Shown here piece by piece: positions 20,554 to 29,986 of a DNA stretch of 64,000 nt. The DNA comes from Streptomyces sp. NBS 14/10 (lineage in GTDB: Bacteria > Actinomycetota > Actinomycetes > Streptomycetales > Streptomycetaceae). The stretch is taken from contig NZ_NCSM01000016.1 of assembly GCF_002224125.1 (NCBI RefSeq), positions 128,697 to 192,696 of the forward strand, read 5' to 3'. A program made the position numbers and the translations under genes. Every line of letters begins with the position of its first letter. Position 1 is the stretch's first letter. The notes beneath the pieces were generated by a model. That model did no database searches, had not been told where the DNA came from, and saw nothing but the letters and a program-made list of their open reading frames with translations.

Positions 20554-21480
20554 CTAGACCTGCCCCATTCTGCCGGACTGCGCGGGCACGGTGGCCGCCG
20601 GATAAGGCGGGGGAGTCCCACCGAATTCCGGGCAATGCGCCTGGTGGTCGCACCAGCCGCACAGCTTGGTCTGGCGCGGCAGGAAGACGCCGGTCTCCAT
20701 CGCCTCCGAGATCGCCTCCCACAGGGCCCGCACCTTGCGCTCCACGGCCAGCAGATCCGACTCGTCCGGGTCGTACGTCAGCACATCCCCGCTGCCCAGA
20801 TAGACCAGCTGGAGCCGGCGCGGCACCGCCCCCCGCAGCCGCCACAGCACCAGGGCGTAGAACTTCATCTGGAACAGCGCCCCCGCCGCGTACTGCGGGG
20901 CGGGCGCCTTGCCGGTCTTGTAATCGACGATCCGCACCTCGCCGCTCGGCGCGACGTCCACCCGGTCGATATAGCCGCGCAGCGTCAGCCCGCTGTCCAG
21001 CTTCGTCTCCACATACAGCTCCCGCTCGGCGGGCTCCAGACGCGTCGGATCCTCCAGCGAGAACCACTGCTCGACCAGCCGCTCGGCATCCGCCAGCCAC
21101 TGCTCCAGCCGCTCCGGCTCCTCCGTACCGTCCTCCGTACGGAACAGCTCCGTCAGCTCCGGCCGCGCCTTCAGCAGCCGCTCCCACTCGCCCGGCACCA
21201 TCGAGCGGGCGCGCGAGGCGGTGCGCTCCGCGGCCGGGGCGTCGAACAGACGCTCGAGCACCGCGTGCACCACCGTGCCCCGGGTCGCGGCGGCGCTCGG
21301 CTTCTCCGGCAGTTTGTCGATCACTCGGAAGCGGTACAGCAACGGACACTGCATGAAGTCCGCCGCGCGCGACGGCGACAAGGACGGCTTCGACGGCGAC
21401 GCGGCCGGCGGCACAGCGGAGGACCGACCGGACTGCGGCGTCCGATCGGCCCGTTCGGCCTTCCCGGTGGAGGTTCCCAT
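20554..21480 (-). CDS. RecB-family PD-(D/E)XK nuclease with Fe-S cysteines
   Basis: A 308-residue RecB-like exonuclease domain (PDDEXK_1/Cas4-AddB style). Landmarks in order: SRAADFMQCPLLYRF with the first cysteine, RGTVVHAVLERLF (metal His), GYIDRVDVA (Asp), VRIVDYKTGK (catalytic Asp-x-Lys core), and a C-terminal cysteine trio in LCGWCDHQAHC. The spaced Cys plus C-x2-C-x5-C pattern is the 4Fe-4S arrangement of AddB and Cas4. The ATG at 21480 is chosen because residues upstream are low-complexity antisense of the S2P gene; the ribosome site is weak. It is divergent from the site-2 protease. No Cas genes or CRISPR lie nearby. Confidence 0.85.
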   Translation of the reverse strand: MGTSTGKAERADRTPQSGRSSAVPPAASPSKPSLSPSRAADFMQCPLLYRFRVIDKLPEKPSAAATRGTVVHAVLERLFDAPAAERTASRARSMVPGEWERLLKARPELTELFRTEDGTEEPERLEQWLADAERLVEQWFSLEDPTRLEPAERELYVETKLDSGLTLRGYIDRVDVAPSGEVRIVDYKTGKAPAPQYAAGALFQMKFYALVLWRLRGAVPRRLQLVYLGSGDVLTYDPDESDLLAVERKVRALWEAISEAMETGVFLPRQTKLCGWCDHQAHCPEFGGTPPPYPAATVPAQSGRMGQV

Positions 21481-21609
21481 GGCGCAGACCCTACGGCCCG
21501 CCACCGACAGCCGGACGCATACCATCGACGTCCGAGGTCCTCGCACTGCATGATCGTGGGGACCATACCGAAGAAGGGGTGCGAACCACGCATCCGACGA
21601 GGGGACACC

Positions 21610-22851
21610 GTGGAAAACAGCGGGCAGCGGCAGTCCGACAGCGGGGGATCGGACCGGACGACCGAGCCCGAGGGCGAGAAGCCGCAGCGCCCCCGTGAGA
21701 CGGGCGGCGGCTTCCTGATGGGCCGGCCGTTCGGTGTGCCCGTATACGTCTCGCCCAGCTGGTTCCTGGTCGCCGCGCTCATCACCTGGGTCTTCGGCGG
21801 CCAACTGGAGCGGGTGCTGCCGGAACTGGGCGCCGCGCGCTACATCGTCTCGCTCTTCTTCGCGGTGGCCTTCTACGCCTCCGTGCTGGTCCACGAGCTC
21901 GCCCACACCGTCGCGGCGCTGCGCTTCAAGCTCCCGGTGCGCCGGATCCAGCTCCAGTTCTTCGGAGGCGTCTCGGAGATCGAGAAGGAGTCCGAGACGC
22001 CCGGCCGGGAGTTCGTCCTGGCCTTCGTCGGCCCGCTGCTCTCGCTGATCCTCTCCGGACTGTTCTACCTGGGCATGCTGCTCGTGGAGCCGGACACCGT
22101 GGTCGGGGTACTGCTGGCCGGGCTGATGATCTCCAACCTCATCGTGGCCGCCTTCAACCTGCTGCCCGGCCTGCCCCTGGACGGCGGCCGGATGCTGCGG
22201 GCCGTCGTCTGGAAGATCAGCGGCAAGCCCATGACGGGCACCATCGCCGCGGCCTGGACCGGCCGGGCGCTCGCGGTCGCCGTGCTCGTGGGTCTGCCGC
22301 TGGCCACCCAGACCGGCGGGTTCGGCAACGAGGCCGAGGGCTTCGGCAGCGTCGACTCGCTGACCGACGCGCTGCTCGCCGCCATACTCGCCGCGATCAT
22401 CTGGACCGGCGCCGGCAACAGCCTGCGCATGGCCCGGCTGCGCGAGCGCCTTCCGGACCTGCGGGCCCGTACGCTCACCCGGCGAGCGGTCCCGGTCGCG
22501 GCGGACACCCCCCTCTCGGAGGCGCTGCGCCGCGCGAACGAGGCCGGGGCGCGCGCCCTCGTCGTGGTCGACGGCCAGGGCGCACCCACCGCCGTGGTGC
22601 GCGAGGCGGCCATCGTCGGGGTCCCCGAGCACCGCCGCCCCTGGGTCGCCGTCAGCGGCCTCGCCCAGGACCTCAAGGAGGGCATGCGGGTCTCCGCCGA
22701 GCTCACCGGCGAGGAACTGCTGGACACCCTGCGTGCCACCCCGGCCACCGAGTACCTGGTGGTCGAGGACACCGGGGAGATCTACGGCGTCCTGTCGACG
22801 GCCGACGTCGAGCGCGCCTTCGTGGCCGCGATGGCGCGGACGCCTTCTTGA
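21610..22851 (+). CDS. Site-2 protease family (M50) metalloprotease with CBS pair
   Basis: A 413-residue intramembrane zinc protease. The zinc motif is VLVHELAHTV (HExxH) in a transmembrane helix at about residue 95, the second metal-ligand motif is GLPLDGGRML, and several hydrophobic helices surround these. A tandem CBS domain at about 285-410 (TLTRRAVPVAADTPLSEAL, EYLVVEDTGEIYGVL) suggests nucleotide-sensing control. GTG at 21610 with GAGGGG upstream fits best; an ATG 60 bases earlier is possible. It is conserved beside TrmI and the proteasome region. The last codon overlaps a tandem repeat. Confidence 0.88.
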   Translation: MENSGQRQSDSGGSDRTTEPEGEKPQRPRETGGGFLMGRPFGVPVYVSPSWFLVAALITWVFGGQLERVLPELGAARYIVSLFFAVAFYASVLVHELAHTVAALRFKLPVRRIQLQFFGGVSEIEKESETPGREFVLAFVGPLLSLILSGLFYLGMLLVEPDTVVGVLLAGLMISNLIVAAFNLLPGLPLDGGRMLRAVVWKISGKPMTGTIAAAWTGRALAVAVLVGLPLATQTGGFGNEAEGFGSVDSLTDALLAAILAAIIWTGAGNSLRMARLRERLPDLRARTLTRRAVPVAADTPLSEALRRANEAGARALVVVDGQGAPTAVVREAAIVGVPEHRRPWVAVSGLAQDLKEGMRVSAELTGEELLDTLRATPATEYLVVEDTGEIYGVLSTADVERAFVAAMARTPS

Positions 22852-22908
22852 GCCCCACCGGGTTGAGCCTTACCGGACTGAGCCCTACCGGAATCAGCCT
22901 TACCGGAC
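22849..22908 (+). repeat. Four tandem 15-bp repeats starting at a stop codon
   Basis: Units begin at 22849, 22864, 22879 and 22894; the second is TGAGCCTTACCGGAC. The first three begin with TGA in the frame of the protease gene, so the array creates three consecutive in-frame stops. Confidence 0.9.
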
Positions 22909-22949
22909 CGGCGGTCGGCGCGTCCCCGCAGGCCCGGTAGGCTGGCCAC

Positions 22950-23891
22950 ATGTCCGAACCGACCGGTGCCGCCCGCCGTCGCGGGCCCTTCCAGGTCGGG
23001 GACCAGGTCCAGCTCACCGACCCCAAGGGACGCCACTACACCTTCACGCTCGAGGCCGGGAAGAACTTCCATACCCACAAGGGTTCCTTCCCCCACGACG
23101 AGCTGATCGGTGCCCCTGAGGGAACCGTCGTGCGTACCACGGGAAACGTCGCGTACCTCGCGCTGCGCCCCCTGCTCCCCGACTATGTCCTGTCCATGCC
23201 ACGCGGTGCCGCCGTGGTCTACCCCAAGGACGCGGGGCAGATCCTGGCCATGGCCGACATCTTCCCCGGCGCGCGCGTCGTCGAGGCGGGCGTCGGCTCG
23301 GGGTCGCTCAGCACCTTCCTGCTGCGTGCCATCGGCGACCAGGGCATGCTGCACTCCTACGAGCGCCGGGCCGACTTCGCCGAGATCGCCCAGCAGAACG
23401 TCGAGCGCTACTTCGGCGCCCCGCACCCCGCCTGGCGGCTCACCGTCGGCGACCTCCAGGACAACCTCTCCGACGCCGACGTCGACCGCGTCATCCTGGA
23501 CATGCTGGCCCCCTGGGAGTGCTTGGGCCCCGTCTCCAAGGCGCTGGTCCCCGGCGGCATCCTGTGCGCGTACGTCGCCACCACCACGCAGCTGGCCCGC
23601 ACCGTCGAGGCCATCCGCGAGCACGGCACCTTCAACGAGCCCGCGGCCTGGGAGACCATGGTCCGCACCTGGCACGTCGAGGGCCTTGCGGTGCGCCCCG
23701 ACCACCGCATGATCGGCCACACCGGCTTCCTGCTCACCGCCCGCCGCCTCGCGGACGGCGTGGAGCCCCCGCTGCGCCGCCGCAGGCCCGCCAAGGGCGC
23801 CTACGGCGAGGACTACGCGGGCTGGGGCAACGGCGGCGGGACGGCCGCGGCCGCGGACAGCGCCACAAACGGCTCCGCCGACCGCGGCTGA
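22950..23891 (+). CDS. trmI: tRNA (adenine-58-N1)-methyltransferase
   Basis: A 313-residue class I SAM methyltransferase of the TrmI/Trm61 family, which makes m1A58 in the tRNA T-loop. An N-terminal beta domain (FQVGDQVQLTDPKGRHYTF) precedes the SAM-binding motif VVEAGVGSGSLSTFLLRA and the catalytic DMLAPWECL. The C-terminus carries an Arg/Lys tail and a short Gly/Ala-rich end, slightly longer than usual. The ATG has only a weak AGGCTGG site. It precedes the ferredoxin/ARC block as in other actinobacteria. Confidence 0.93.
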   Translation: MSEPTGAARRRGPFQVGDQVQLTDPKGRHYTFTLEAGKNFHTHKGSFPHDELIGAPEGTVVRTTGNVAYLALRPLLPDYVLSMPRGAAVVYPKDAGQILAMADIFPGARVVEAGVGSGSLSTFLLRAIGDQGMLHSYERRADFAEIAQQNVERYFGAPHPAWRLTVGDLQDNLSDADVDRVILDMLAPWECLGPVSKALVPGGILCAYVATTTQLARTVEAIREHGTFNEPAAWETMVRTWHVEGLAVRPDHRMIGHTGFLLTARRLADGVEPPLRRRRPAKGAYGEDYAGWGNGGGTAAAADSATNGSADRG

Positions 23892-23895
23892 CTTA

Positions 23896-24053
23896 GGGCC
23901 TGTCGTCAAAGGGAGCGCCCTGCTCCCGACGCCCGGCACCTCGCTGCGTTGTCGCATCGCCCAAGTACGCCCAGTACGAGGGCGACGCTCCGCCTTGCGA
24001 GGCACCGCACCAGACGCCGCTCGCGGCCGGACGCCCCCTTTGACGACAGACCC
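23896..24053. mobile_element. MITE-like element with about 18-bp terminal inverted repeats
   Basis: About 158 bases bounded by GGGCCTGTCGTCAAAGGG on the left and the reverse complement of GGGTCTGTCGTCAAAGGG on the right (one mismatch). The interior is GC-rich and non-coding on inspection, though the minus strand is open. It lies between trmI and a small secreted-protein gene. I recall sequences of this kind being scattered in Streptomyces chromosomes, often mis-annotated as the ends of short proteins. No transposase is inside, and no clear target duplication was found. Confidence 0.7.
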
Positions 24054-24202
24054 AGCCCGTACCGCCAACCCCGCACCAACACCTGGGCGCGGCCACCGAC
24101 TTCCGCCGGGATTTGCCCGGGGAGGCGGTGGCCGCGCGCTGTGAGATGTGGCACTATGCGGGGCACCCCCTGACGCCACCGCTCTCACAGGAGTCACGCC
24201 GC

Positions 24203-24841
24203 GTGCTGCCTCTGGGCCCGGACCTCCCGCACACCCACCCCCGGCCGGTGCACTGGCTCGCGACAGCGGCCGCCCTCGCCGCCGTCGTCGCCGGGGCCGC
24301 GGTGCTCCAGCCCTCCGACGCCAAGGCCACAACGGACACCTCCACGGCCTCCGCGCCGGGGGCGGGCGCCCCGGTGGTCAAGGCCCCCGACCCCACCGCC
24401 GCGGACTACCCCGTGGACTGCGGCCCGGCGAAACCGGACGTCACGGACCGCGCCTCGGGCGATCTGGACGGTGACGGGCGGCCGGAGACGGTGGCCGTGG
24501 TGCGCTGCCACTCCGAGACCGGCACCCCGCCCAGCGGCATGTACGTGCTGGCCCAGCCGGACGGCAAGAACAGCGAGGGCGGCCACGGCAGCGGGACGGC
24601 TGGCAAGGGCAGCGGCAGTGGCCCGGCGAGGCCGCGGATCGTCGCCACCTTCCTGGATCCCAAGGAAGGGATGAGCATCAAGGATTTCGCGCTGCGCGGA
24701 ACCAAGGTTTCGGCCACTCTGCTCGGCTACTCCTCGGAGCAGGTGGCGCGCTGCTGTCCGGACCTTCAGCGCGAAGTCAATTGGCAGTGGAAGGACGGCA
24801 AGTTCGTCCTCAAGGCCCTGCCGGTTCCGGGCAGTGTCTGA
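24203..24841 (+). CDS. Secreted or membrane-anchored protein of unknown function
   Basis: A 212-residue protein with an N-terminal hydrophobic segment at about residues 17-36 (LATAAALAAVVAGAAVL) that is a signal peptide or anchor, a Thr/Ala/Pro linker, then a globular part with an FG-GAP/VCBS-like motif (ASGDLDGDGRPETVAVVRC) and a C-terminal portion VSATLLGYSSEQVARCCPDL ... VNWQWKDGKFVL. The five conserved-looking cysteines suggest disulfides outside the cell. GTG at 24203 follows CAGGAG. A homologue occupies this place next to the proteasome ferredoxin in other Streptomyces; its role is unknown. Confidence 0.75.
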   Translation: MLPLGPDLPHTHPRPVHWLATAAALAAVVAGAAVLQPSDAKATTDTSTASAPGAGAPVVKAPDPTAADYPVDCGPAKPDVTDRASGDLDGDGRPETVAVVRCHSETGTPPSGMYVLAQPDGKNSEGGHGSGTAGKGSGSGPARPRIVATFLDPKEGMSIKDFALRGTKVSATLLGYSSEQVARCCPDLQREVNWQWKDGKFVLKALPVPGSV

Positions 24842-24864
24842 TCGATCACTGTCTGATCGATCAC
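24835..24864. repeat. Two 15-bp tandem repeats supplying stop codons to both convergent genes
   Basis: Two perfect copies of TGTCTGATCGATCAC. Each contains the palindrome TGATCGATCA. The first copy holds the TGA stop of the plus-strand gene; the second holds the TGA stop of the minus-strand ferredoxin gene. Confidence 0.9.
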
Positions 24865-25157
24865 TCGGCGTCGGGCCCGTACACCTCGACCCGGTCGGAC
24901 ACTCGCCGTACATGGATGCACTCACCGGGACACTCCTTGACGGAGTCCACGACCTCGGTGAGCAGGGGCAGCGGGACGCGCGTCGTCGCGCCCTGGGCCT
25001 GCAGCAATTCGTCGTCGGCGCTCTTGACGTAAGCTAGACCGTCGATGTCGAGTTCGAAGATCTCGGGTGCGTACTGGGCACAGATCCCGTCGCCCGTGCA
25101 CAGATCCTGGTCGATCCAGACCTCAAGGTCACCGAGCTCCTCGTTCCGCACAGTCAC
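24861..25157 (-). CDS. Ferredoxin, 3Fe-4S type
   Basis: A protein of about 98 residues. The cluster motif is LCTGDGICAQYAPEIF with C-x5-C and a third Cys in KECPGECI, the pattern of single-cluster 3Fe-4S ferredoxins that feed cytochromes P450 and other oxidases. Acidic composition is typical. GTG at 25157 is preceded by AGGGGACGG; the frame remains open to 25226, so a longer N-terminus cannot be excluded. No P450 is adjacent. The gene is divergent from arc. Confidence 0.87.
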   Translation of the reverse strand: MTVRNEELGDLEVWIDQDLCTGDGICAQYAPEIFELDIDGLAYVKSADDELLQAQGATTRVPLPLLTEVVDSVKECPGECIHVRRVSDRVEVYGPDAE

Positions 25158-25406
25158 GATCTGCCGTCCCCTGATACATGATTCAACATTGACTAAATAG
25201 CGCCAGCCTTGGCGGGTGTTGACCATCTCGACGATACAACCGGTCGCTTTCCGATGTTGTTGGGTGGGTATTCACCTGGCGTGAGGGAGTGCGCAAGGGT
25301 GAAGATCGGACACACGCCGACCGGGTTTGTGATCTAGGGGTTTCAACCCGCACCGGCCCAGGTAGGGTCAGGAAGCGTCCAGCTCCCCTTGGAGGAGGTG
25401 AGGACC

Positions 25407-27173
25407 GTGGCAGCCCACGACGACGACATCAACCGCGGCATCCGGCCGGGGCGGGGGTCTGACGACCCAGCCGGCCAGGTTGCCTATCTCGAGCAGGAAA
25501 TCGCCGTCCTGCGACGCAAGCTCGCCGACTCTCCGCGGCACACGAGGATTCTCGAAGAGCGGATCGTCGAGCTGCAGACAAACCTGGCGGGCGTGTCCGC
25601 GCAGAACGAGCGGCTCGCCAACACGCTCCGTGAGGCCCGCGACCAGATCGTGGCCCTCAAGGAGGAGGTCGACCGGCTCGCCCAGCCGCCGGCCGGCTTC
25701 GGGGTGTTTCTGCAGGCGAACGAGGACGGCACGGCCGACATCTTCACCGGAGGACGGAAACTCCGGGTGAACGTGAGCCCGAGCGTCGATCTCGAGGACC
25801 TCAGGCGCGGCCAGGAGGTCATGCTCAACGAGGCGCTCAACGTGGTCGAGGCCATGGAGTTCGAGCGCGCCGGGGACATCGTCACCCTCAAGGAGGTCCT
25901 TGAGGACGGCGAGCGCGCCCTGGTGATCGGGCACACCGACGAGGAGCGCGTGGTGCGGCTCGCCGAGCCGCTGCTGGACATCACCATCCGCCCCGGCGAC
26001 GCCCTGCTGCTCGAGCCCCGCTCCGGCTACGTCTACGAGGTCGTGCCCAAGAGCGAGGTCGAAGAGCTCGTCCTCGAAGAGGTCCCGGACATCGACTACA
26101 CCAAGATCGGCGGCCTGGGCAACCAGATCGAGCTGATCAGGGACGCGGTCGAGCTCCCGTACCTCTACCCCGACCTGTTCAAGGAGCACGAACTGCGGCC
26201 GCCCAAGGGTGTGCTGCTGTACGGCCCGCCCGGCTGCGGTAAGACGCTGATCGCCAAGGCCGTGGCCAACTCCCTTGCCAAGAAGGTCGCCGAGGTGACC
26301 GGGAAGCCCGCGGGGAAGAGCTTCTTCCTCAACATCAAGGGCCCCGAGCTGCTGAACAAGTACGTCGGCGAGACGGAGCGGCACATCCGGCTGGTCTTCC
26401 AGCGGGCGCGGGAGAAGGCCAGCGAGGGCACACCGGTCATCGTCTTCTTCGACGAGATGGACTCCCTCTTCCGGACCCGCGGCTCCGGCGTCAGCTCGGA
26501 CGTGGAGAACACCATCGTCCCCCAGCTGCTCTCGGAGATCGACGGTGTCGAGGGCCTGGAAAATGTGATCGTCATCGGCGCCTCCAACCGCGAGGACATG
26601 ATCGACCCGGCGATCCTGCGCCCCGGCCGCCTCGATGTGAAGATCAAGATCGAGCGTCCGGACGCCGAGGCCGCGAAGGACATCTTCTCGAAGTACCTGA
26701 CCGAAACCCTGCCGATCCACGGCGACGACCTCACCGAACACGGTGGATCCCCCAAGGCCGCCGTCGGCGGCATGATCCAGTCGGTCGTCGAGCAGATGTA
26801 CACCGAGTCCGAGGAGAACCGCTTCCTCGAGGTCACCTACGCCAACGGTGACAAGGAAGTCCTCTACTTCAAGGACTTCAACTCCGGCGCCATGATCCAG
26901 AACATCGTGGACCGGGCCAAGAAGATGGCCATCAAGGACTTCCTGGACCACAACCAGAAGGGCCTGAGGGTCTCCCATCTGCTCGCCGCCTGCGTGGACG
27001 AGTTCAAGGAGAACGAGGACCTGCCGAACACCACGAACCCCGACGACTGGGCCCGGATCTCCGGCAAGAAGGGCGAGCGGATCGTCTACATCCGCACCCT
27101 GGTCACCGGAAAGCAGGGCGCGGACACGGGACGCTCCATCGACACGGTGGCGAACACCGGTCAGTACCTGTAA
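25407..27173 (+). CDS. arc: Proteasome-associated AAA ATPase ARC/Mpa
   Basis: A 588-residue hexameric unfoldase that recognises Pup and threads pupylated proteins into the 20S core. In order: N-terminal coiled coil at about 25-90 that binds Pup ([29 protein letters not shown]), tandem OB folds to about 230, AAA module with Walker A GPPGCGKT near 272, Walker [10 protein letters not shown] near 343, and sensor GASNRED. It ends in GQYL, the tail that docks on the proteasome and opens its gate. GTG at 25407 follows GGAGGAGGTGAGG. A TAGGGT at 25372 may be part of the promoter. Confidence 0.97.
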   Translation: MAAHDDDINRGIRPGRGSDDPAGQVAYLEQEIAVLRRKLADSPRHTRILEERIVELQTNLAGVSAQNERLANTLREARDQIVALKEEVDRLAQPPAGFGVFLQANEDGTADIFTGGRKLRVNVSPSVDLEDLRRGQEVMLNEALNVVEAMEFERAGDIVTLKEVLEDGERALVIGHTDEERVVRLAEPLLDITIRPGDALLLEPRSGYVYEVVPKSEVEELVLEEVPDIDYTKIGGLGNQIELIRDAVELPYLYPDLFKEHELRPPKGVLLYGPPGCGKTLIAKAVANSLAKKVAEVTGKPAGKSFFLNIKGPELLNKYVGETERHIRLVFQRAREKASEGTPVIVFFDEMDSLFRTRGSGVSSDVENTIVPQLLSEIDGVEGLENVIVIGASNREDMIDPAILRPGRLDVKIKIERPDAEAAKDIFSKYLTETLPIHGDDLTEHGGSPKAAVGGMIQSVVEQMYTESEENRFLEVTYANGDKEVLYFKDFNSGAMIQNIVDRAKKMAIKDFLDHNQKGLRVSHLLAACVDEFKENEDLPNTTNPDDWARISGKKGERIVYIRTLVTGKQGADTGRSIDTVANTGQYL

Positions 27174-27181
27174 CACCGCGG

Positions 27182-27221
27182 TCCGGCTGCGGATGTCCTG
27201 GACGGGGCATCCGCAGCCGGA
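27182..27221. terminator. Stem-loop terminator after arc
   Basis: A perfect 14-bp stem (27182-27195 with 27208-27221) followed by GCGCTTTT, nine bases past the stop. The next 240 bases, to the dop start, are leader; a TAGGCT at 27343-27348 is a possible -10 element. Confidence 0.75.
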
Positions 27222-27462
27222 TGCGCTTTTCGGACCGTGATTTCGGATGTGTATGTCGGACCTGTCAGCACAGCGAGCGGGCACCTACGAGCCGGACCGG
27301 AGCAATGACTGAAATGATCGCCTCAGGGCCGTGCGGCGGCTCTAGGCTCTGCGGTACCGCGCCAGCGCGGTGCGGGGGATCGGGGGCCGCGCACGGACCG
27401 GAAGCACAGCGGTACTTGAGCGCCGAACCCGCCCGGGGGCGGCGCCGGGCAAGGAGGGCCGC

Positions 27463-28974
27463 ATGACCGTACGGCGAGTAATGGGGATCGAGACGGAGTA
27501 CGGGATCTCCGTCCCGGGCCACCCGAACGCCAATGCCATGCTCACCTCATCCCAGGTCGTCAACGCGTACGCGGCGGCGATGCACCGGGCGCGCCGCGCC
27601 CGCTGGGACTTCGAGGAGGAGAACCCGCTGCGGGACGCCCGCGGCTTCGACCTCGCCCGCGAGTCCGCGGACGCCAGTCAGCTCACGGACGAGGACATCG
27701 GCCTGGCCAATGTGATCCTCACCAATGGGGCGCGGCTCTACGTCGACCACGCACACCCCGAGTACTCCGCCCCCGAGGTGACCAACCCCAGGGACGCGGT
27801 GCTCTGGGACAAGGCGGGCGAGCGCATCATGGCCGAGGCCGCCCTGCGCGCCGGCCAGCTGCCCGGAGCCCAGCCGATCCACCTCTACAAGAACAACACC
27901 GACAACAAGGGCGCCTCCTACGGCACGCATGAGAACTACCTGATGAAGCGGGAGACCGCCTTCTCGGACATCGTGCGCCACCTGACCCCCTTCTTCGTCT
28001 CCCGGCAGGTCGTCACCGGCGCCGGCCGCGTGGGCCTGGGCCAGGACGGCCATGAACACGGCTTCCAGATCAGTCAGCGGGCCGACTACTTCGAGGTCGA
28101 GGTGGGCCTGGAGACCACCCTCAAGCGACCCATCATCAACACCCGCGACGAGCCGCACGCCGACGCCGAGAAGTACCGGCGGCTGCATGTGATCATCGGC
28201 GACGCCAACCTCTCCGAGATCTCGACCTACCTCAAGCTCGGCACCACCTCCCTGGTGCTGTCGATGATCGAGGACGGCTTCATCGCCGTGGACCTCGCCG
28301 TCGACCAGCCCGTGCGCACCCTGCACCAGGTCTCCCACGACCCGACGCTGCGCCGCCTGGTCACGCTGCGCAGCGGCCGCACACTCACCGCGGTACAGCT
28401 CCAGATGGAGTACTTCGAGCTGGCCCGCAAGTACGTCGAGGACCGCTTCGGCGCCGACGCCGACGAACAGACCCGGGATGTGCTCACCCGCTGGGAGGAC
28501 GTCCTGAACCGGCTGGAGCGGGACCCGATGAGCCTGTCCGGCGAGCTGGACTGGGTCGCCAAGCGCGAGCTGATGGAGGGCTACCGGCGCCGTGACGGCC
28601 TCGAATGGGACGCCGCCCGGCTCCACCTGGTGGACCTCCAGTACGCCGACGTACGCCCCGAGAAGGGTCTGTACAACCGTCTGGCGGCCCGCGGCAAGAT
28701 GAAGCGGCTGCTGGACGAGGACGAAGTGTCCCGGGCCCGGAGCAAGCCGCCGGAGGACACCAGGGCCTACTTCCGCGGCCGCTGCCTGGAGCAGTACGCC
28801 GACGACGTGGCCGCGGCCTCCTGGGACTCGGTGATCTTCGACCTGCCGGGCCGGGACTCCCTCCAGCGGGTCCCGACGCTGGAGCCGCTGCGCGGCACCA
28901 GGAACCACGTCAAGGAGCTCCTGGACCGCTGCCGCACGGCCGAAGACCTGGTCCGGGTGCTCTCGGGGGGCTGA
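27463..28974 (+). CDS. dop: Deamidase/depupylase of Pup
   Basis: A 503-residue glutamine-synthetase-like enzyme. Signature elements: [12 protein letters not shown] at the start, the nucleophile-region Asp in [35 protein letters not shown], and [23 protein letters not shown]. Dop converts the C-terminal Gln of Pup to Glu and removes Pup from substrates. It is paralogous to PafA at 34821, and the longer N-terminal segment (the Dop-loop region after VPGHPN) distinguishes it from PafA. AAGGAGG precedes the ATG. Confidence 0.96.
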   Translation: MTVRRVMGIETEYGISVPGHPNANAMLTSSQVVNAYAAAMHRARRARWDFEEENPLRDARGFDLARESADASQLTDEDIGLANVILTNGARLYVDHAHPEYSAPEVTNPRDAVLWDKAGERIMAEAALRAGQLPGAQPIHLYKNNTDNKGASYGTHENYLMKRETAFSDIVRHLTPFFVSRQVVTGAGRVGLGQDGHEHGFQISQRADYFEVEVGLETTLKRPIINTRDEPHADAEKYRRLHVIIGDANLSEISTYLKLGTTSLVLSMIEDGFIAVDLAVDQPVRTLHQVSHDPTLRRLVTLRSGRTLTAVQLQMEYFELARKYVEDRFGADADEQTRDVLTRWEDVLNRLERDPMSLSGELDWVAKRELMEGYRRRDGLEWDAARLHLVDLQYADVRPEKGLYNRLAARGKMKRLLDEDEVSRARSKPPEDTRAYFRGRCLEQYADDVAAASWDSVIFDLPGRDSLQRVPTLEPLRGTRNHVKELLDRCRTAEDLVRVLSGG

Positions 28975-29110
28975 AATGGGCCGCGGCCGGGAATCATCGA
29001 GGTGGCCTCGGTGCGTTGTGACAACTGCGAGGCCGATGTCGGACCCGGCTTGTAGGGTCTGATCTTGACCGATCGAATCAAGCTGGGGCGAACCGAGCGG
29101 GGTGAGGGAT

Positions 29111-29329
29111 ATGGCGACAAAGGACACCGGCGGCGGACAGCAGAAGGCGTCGCGCACGACCGAGGAGGTCGAGGAGCAGGCGCAGGACGCGCAGGCGGCG
29201 GAAGATCTCAAGGAGCGGCACGAGAAGCTTTCGGATGACGTCGACTCCGTGCTGGACGAGATTGACGACGTACTCGAGGAGAATGCCGAGGATTTCGTGA
29301 GGTCCTTCGTGCAAAAAGGTGGGCAGTAG
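29111..29329 (+). CDS. pup: Prokaryotic ubiquitin-like protein Pup
   Basis: A 72-residue, acidic, disordered protein ending in Gly-Gly-Gln. The Pup core is EEVEEQAQDAQAAEDLKER and LSDDVDSVLDEIDDVLEEN; the C-terminal half forms a helix on the ARC coiled coil. The final Gln must be deamidated by Dop before PafA ligates Pup to lysines. The ATG at 29111 is preceded by GGGGTGAGGG; a GTG three codons earlier is in frame but less likely. Confidence 0.97.
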   Translation: MATKDTGGGQQKASRTTEEVEEQAQDAQAAEDLKERHEKLSDDVDSVLDEIDDVLEENAEDFVRSFVQKGGQ

Positions 29330-29380
29330 AGGCCATTAGTCGCCTTTGCCTTCGGATCGAAGGTGTCGGGGGGAGAGGGA

Positions 29381-29986
29381 GTGGCTGGCGAGCCGAGCAC
29401 GAAGCAGTGCACGGGATGCAAGAGGGACCTACCCGTCACTGCATTTGCGCGAGACCGGAACCGGCAGGACGGCCTTCAGGTGCGGTGCCGGGAGTGCGTG
29501 GCAGAGTACAGCGCCGCGCACTACCGGCGCCGCCGGGAGGCGATGGGAAAGCCTGTGCGCGAGAAGGTGGACGTCCCGGCCGGCCACAAGCTTTGCCGGA
29601 CCTGTGGTGAGATCAAGCCTCACAGTGAGTGGCATCGCAACGCCACGGCGTCTGACGGCCTGTCGACACGCTGCAAGGCATGCCGGGCGGTCCAGGGGCG
29701 GCAAGACCATCTGAAGCGTGAGTACGGCATGACCGAAGCGGAACGTGACAAGTTGGTCGCCTCCCAAGGAGGCGTCTGCTGCATATGTTTGTCGGCTTCG
29801 GCCGCACATGTGGATCACTGCCATGAGAAGGGTAGGGTCCGTGGCGTACTGTGCTTCAGCTGCAACGCGGCACTGGGGCAGTTCAAGGATCGGCCCGACG
29901 TGATAAGGCGGGCTGCGACATACGTGGAAGGAAACGCGTGGAAGCCAATTCTCGTAGCACCGGGCGTCTACCAGCTGCCTTCCTGA
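29381..29986 (+). CDS. Endonuclease VII-like HNH protein within the proteasome operon
   Basis: About 201 residues. Two zinc-binding pairs precede the nuclease: CTGCKRD ... CREC and CRTCGEIK ... CKAC. The C-terminal recombination-endonuclease-VII module has [22 protein letters not shown] and [12 protein letters not shown], where the His-Asp-His and the Asn of the beta-beta-alpha metal fold are visible. Such enzymes cut branched or mismatched DNA. GTG at 29381 has GGGGGAGAGG upstream (an alternative start is 29363). Its last 49 bases overlap prcB. Base composition is visibly less GC-rich than in neighbouring genes, which suggests later acquisition. A role in Pup biology is not known. Confidence 0.8.
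   Translation: MAGEPSTKQCTGCKRDLPVTAFARDRNRQDGLQVRCRECVAEYSAAHYRRRREAMGKPVREKVDVPAGHKLCRTCGEIKPHSEWHRNATASDGLSTRCKACRAVQGRQDHLKREYGMTEAERDKLVASQGGVCCICLSASAAHVDHCHEKGRVRGVLCFSCNAALGQFKDRPDVIRRAATYVEGNAWKPILVAPGVYQLPS

Noticed and set aside
20554..21480. Cas4-like nuclease as a sign of a CRISPR locus
   Set aside because: The Fe-S RecB-type fold is shared with AddB and stand-alone nucleases; no cas genes or repeats are present.
23893..24166. Minus-strand short ORFs over the inverted-repeat element
   Set aside because: Their ends are the element's terminal repeat; a known source of false gene calls.
25227..25406. A definite arc promoter
   Set aside because: TAGGGT at 25372 looks like a -10, but no matching -35 at the right spacing was found, so it is only mentioned with the gene.
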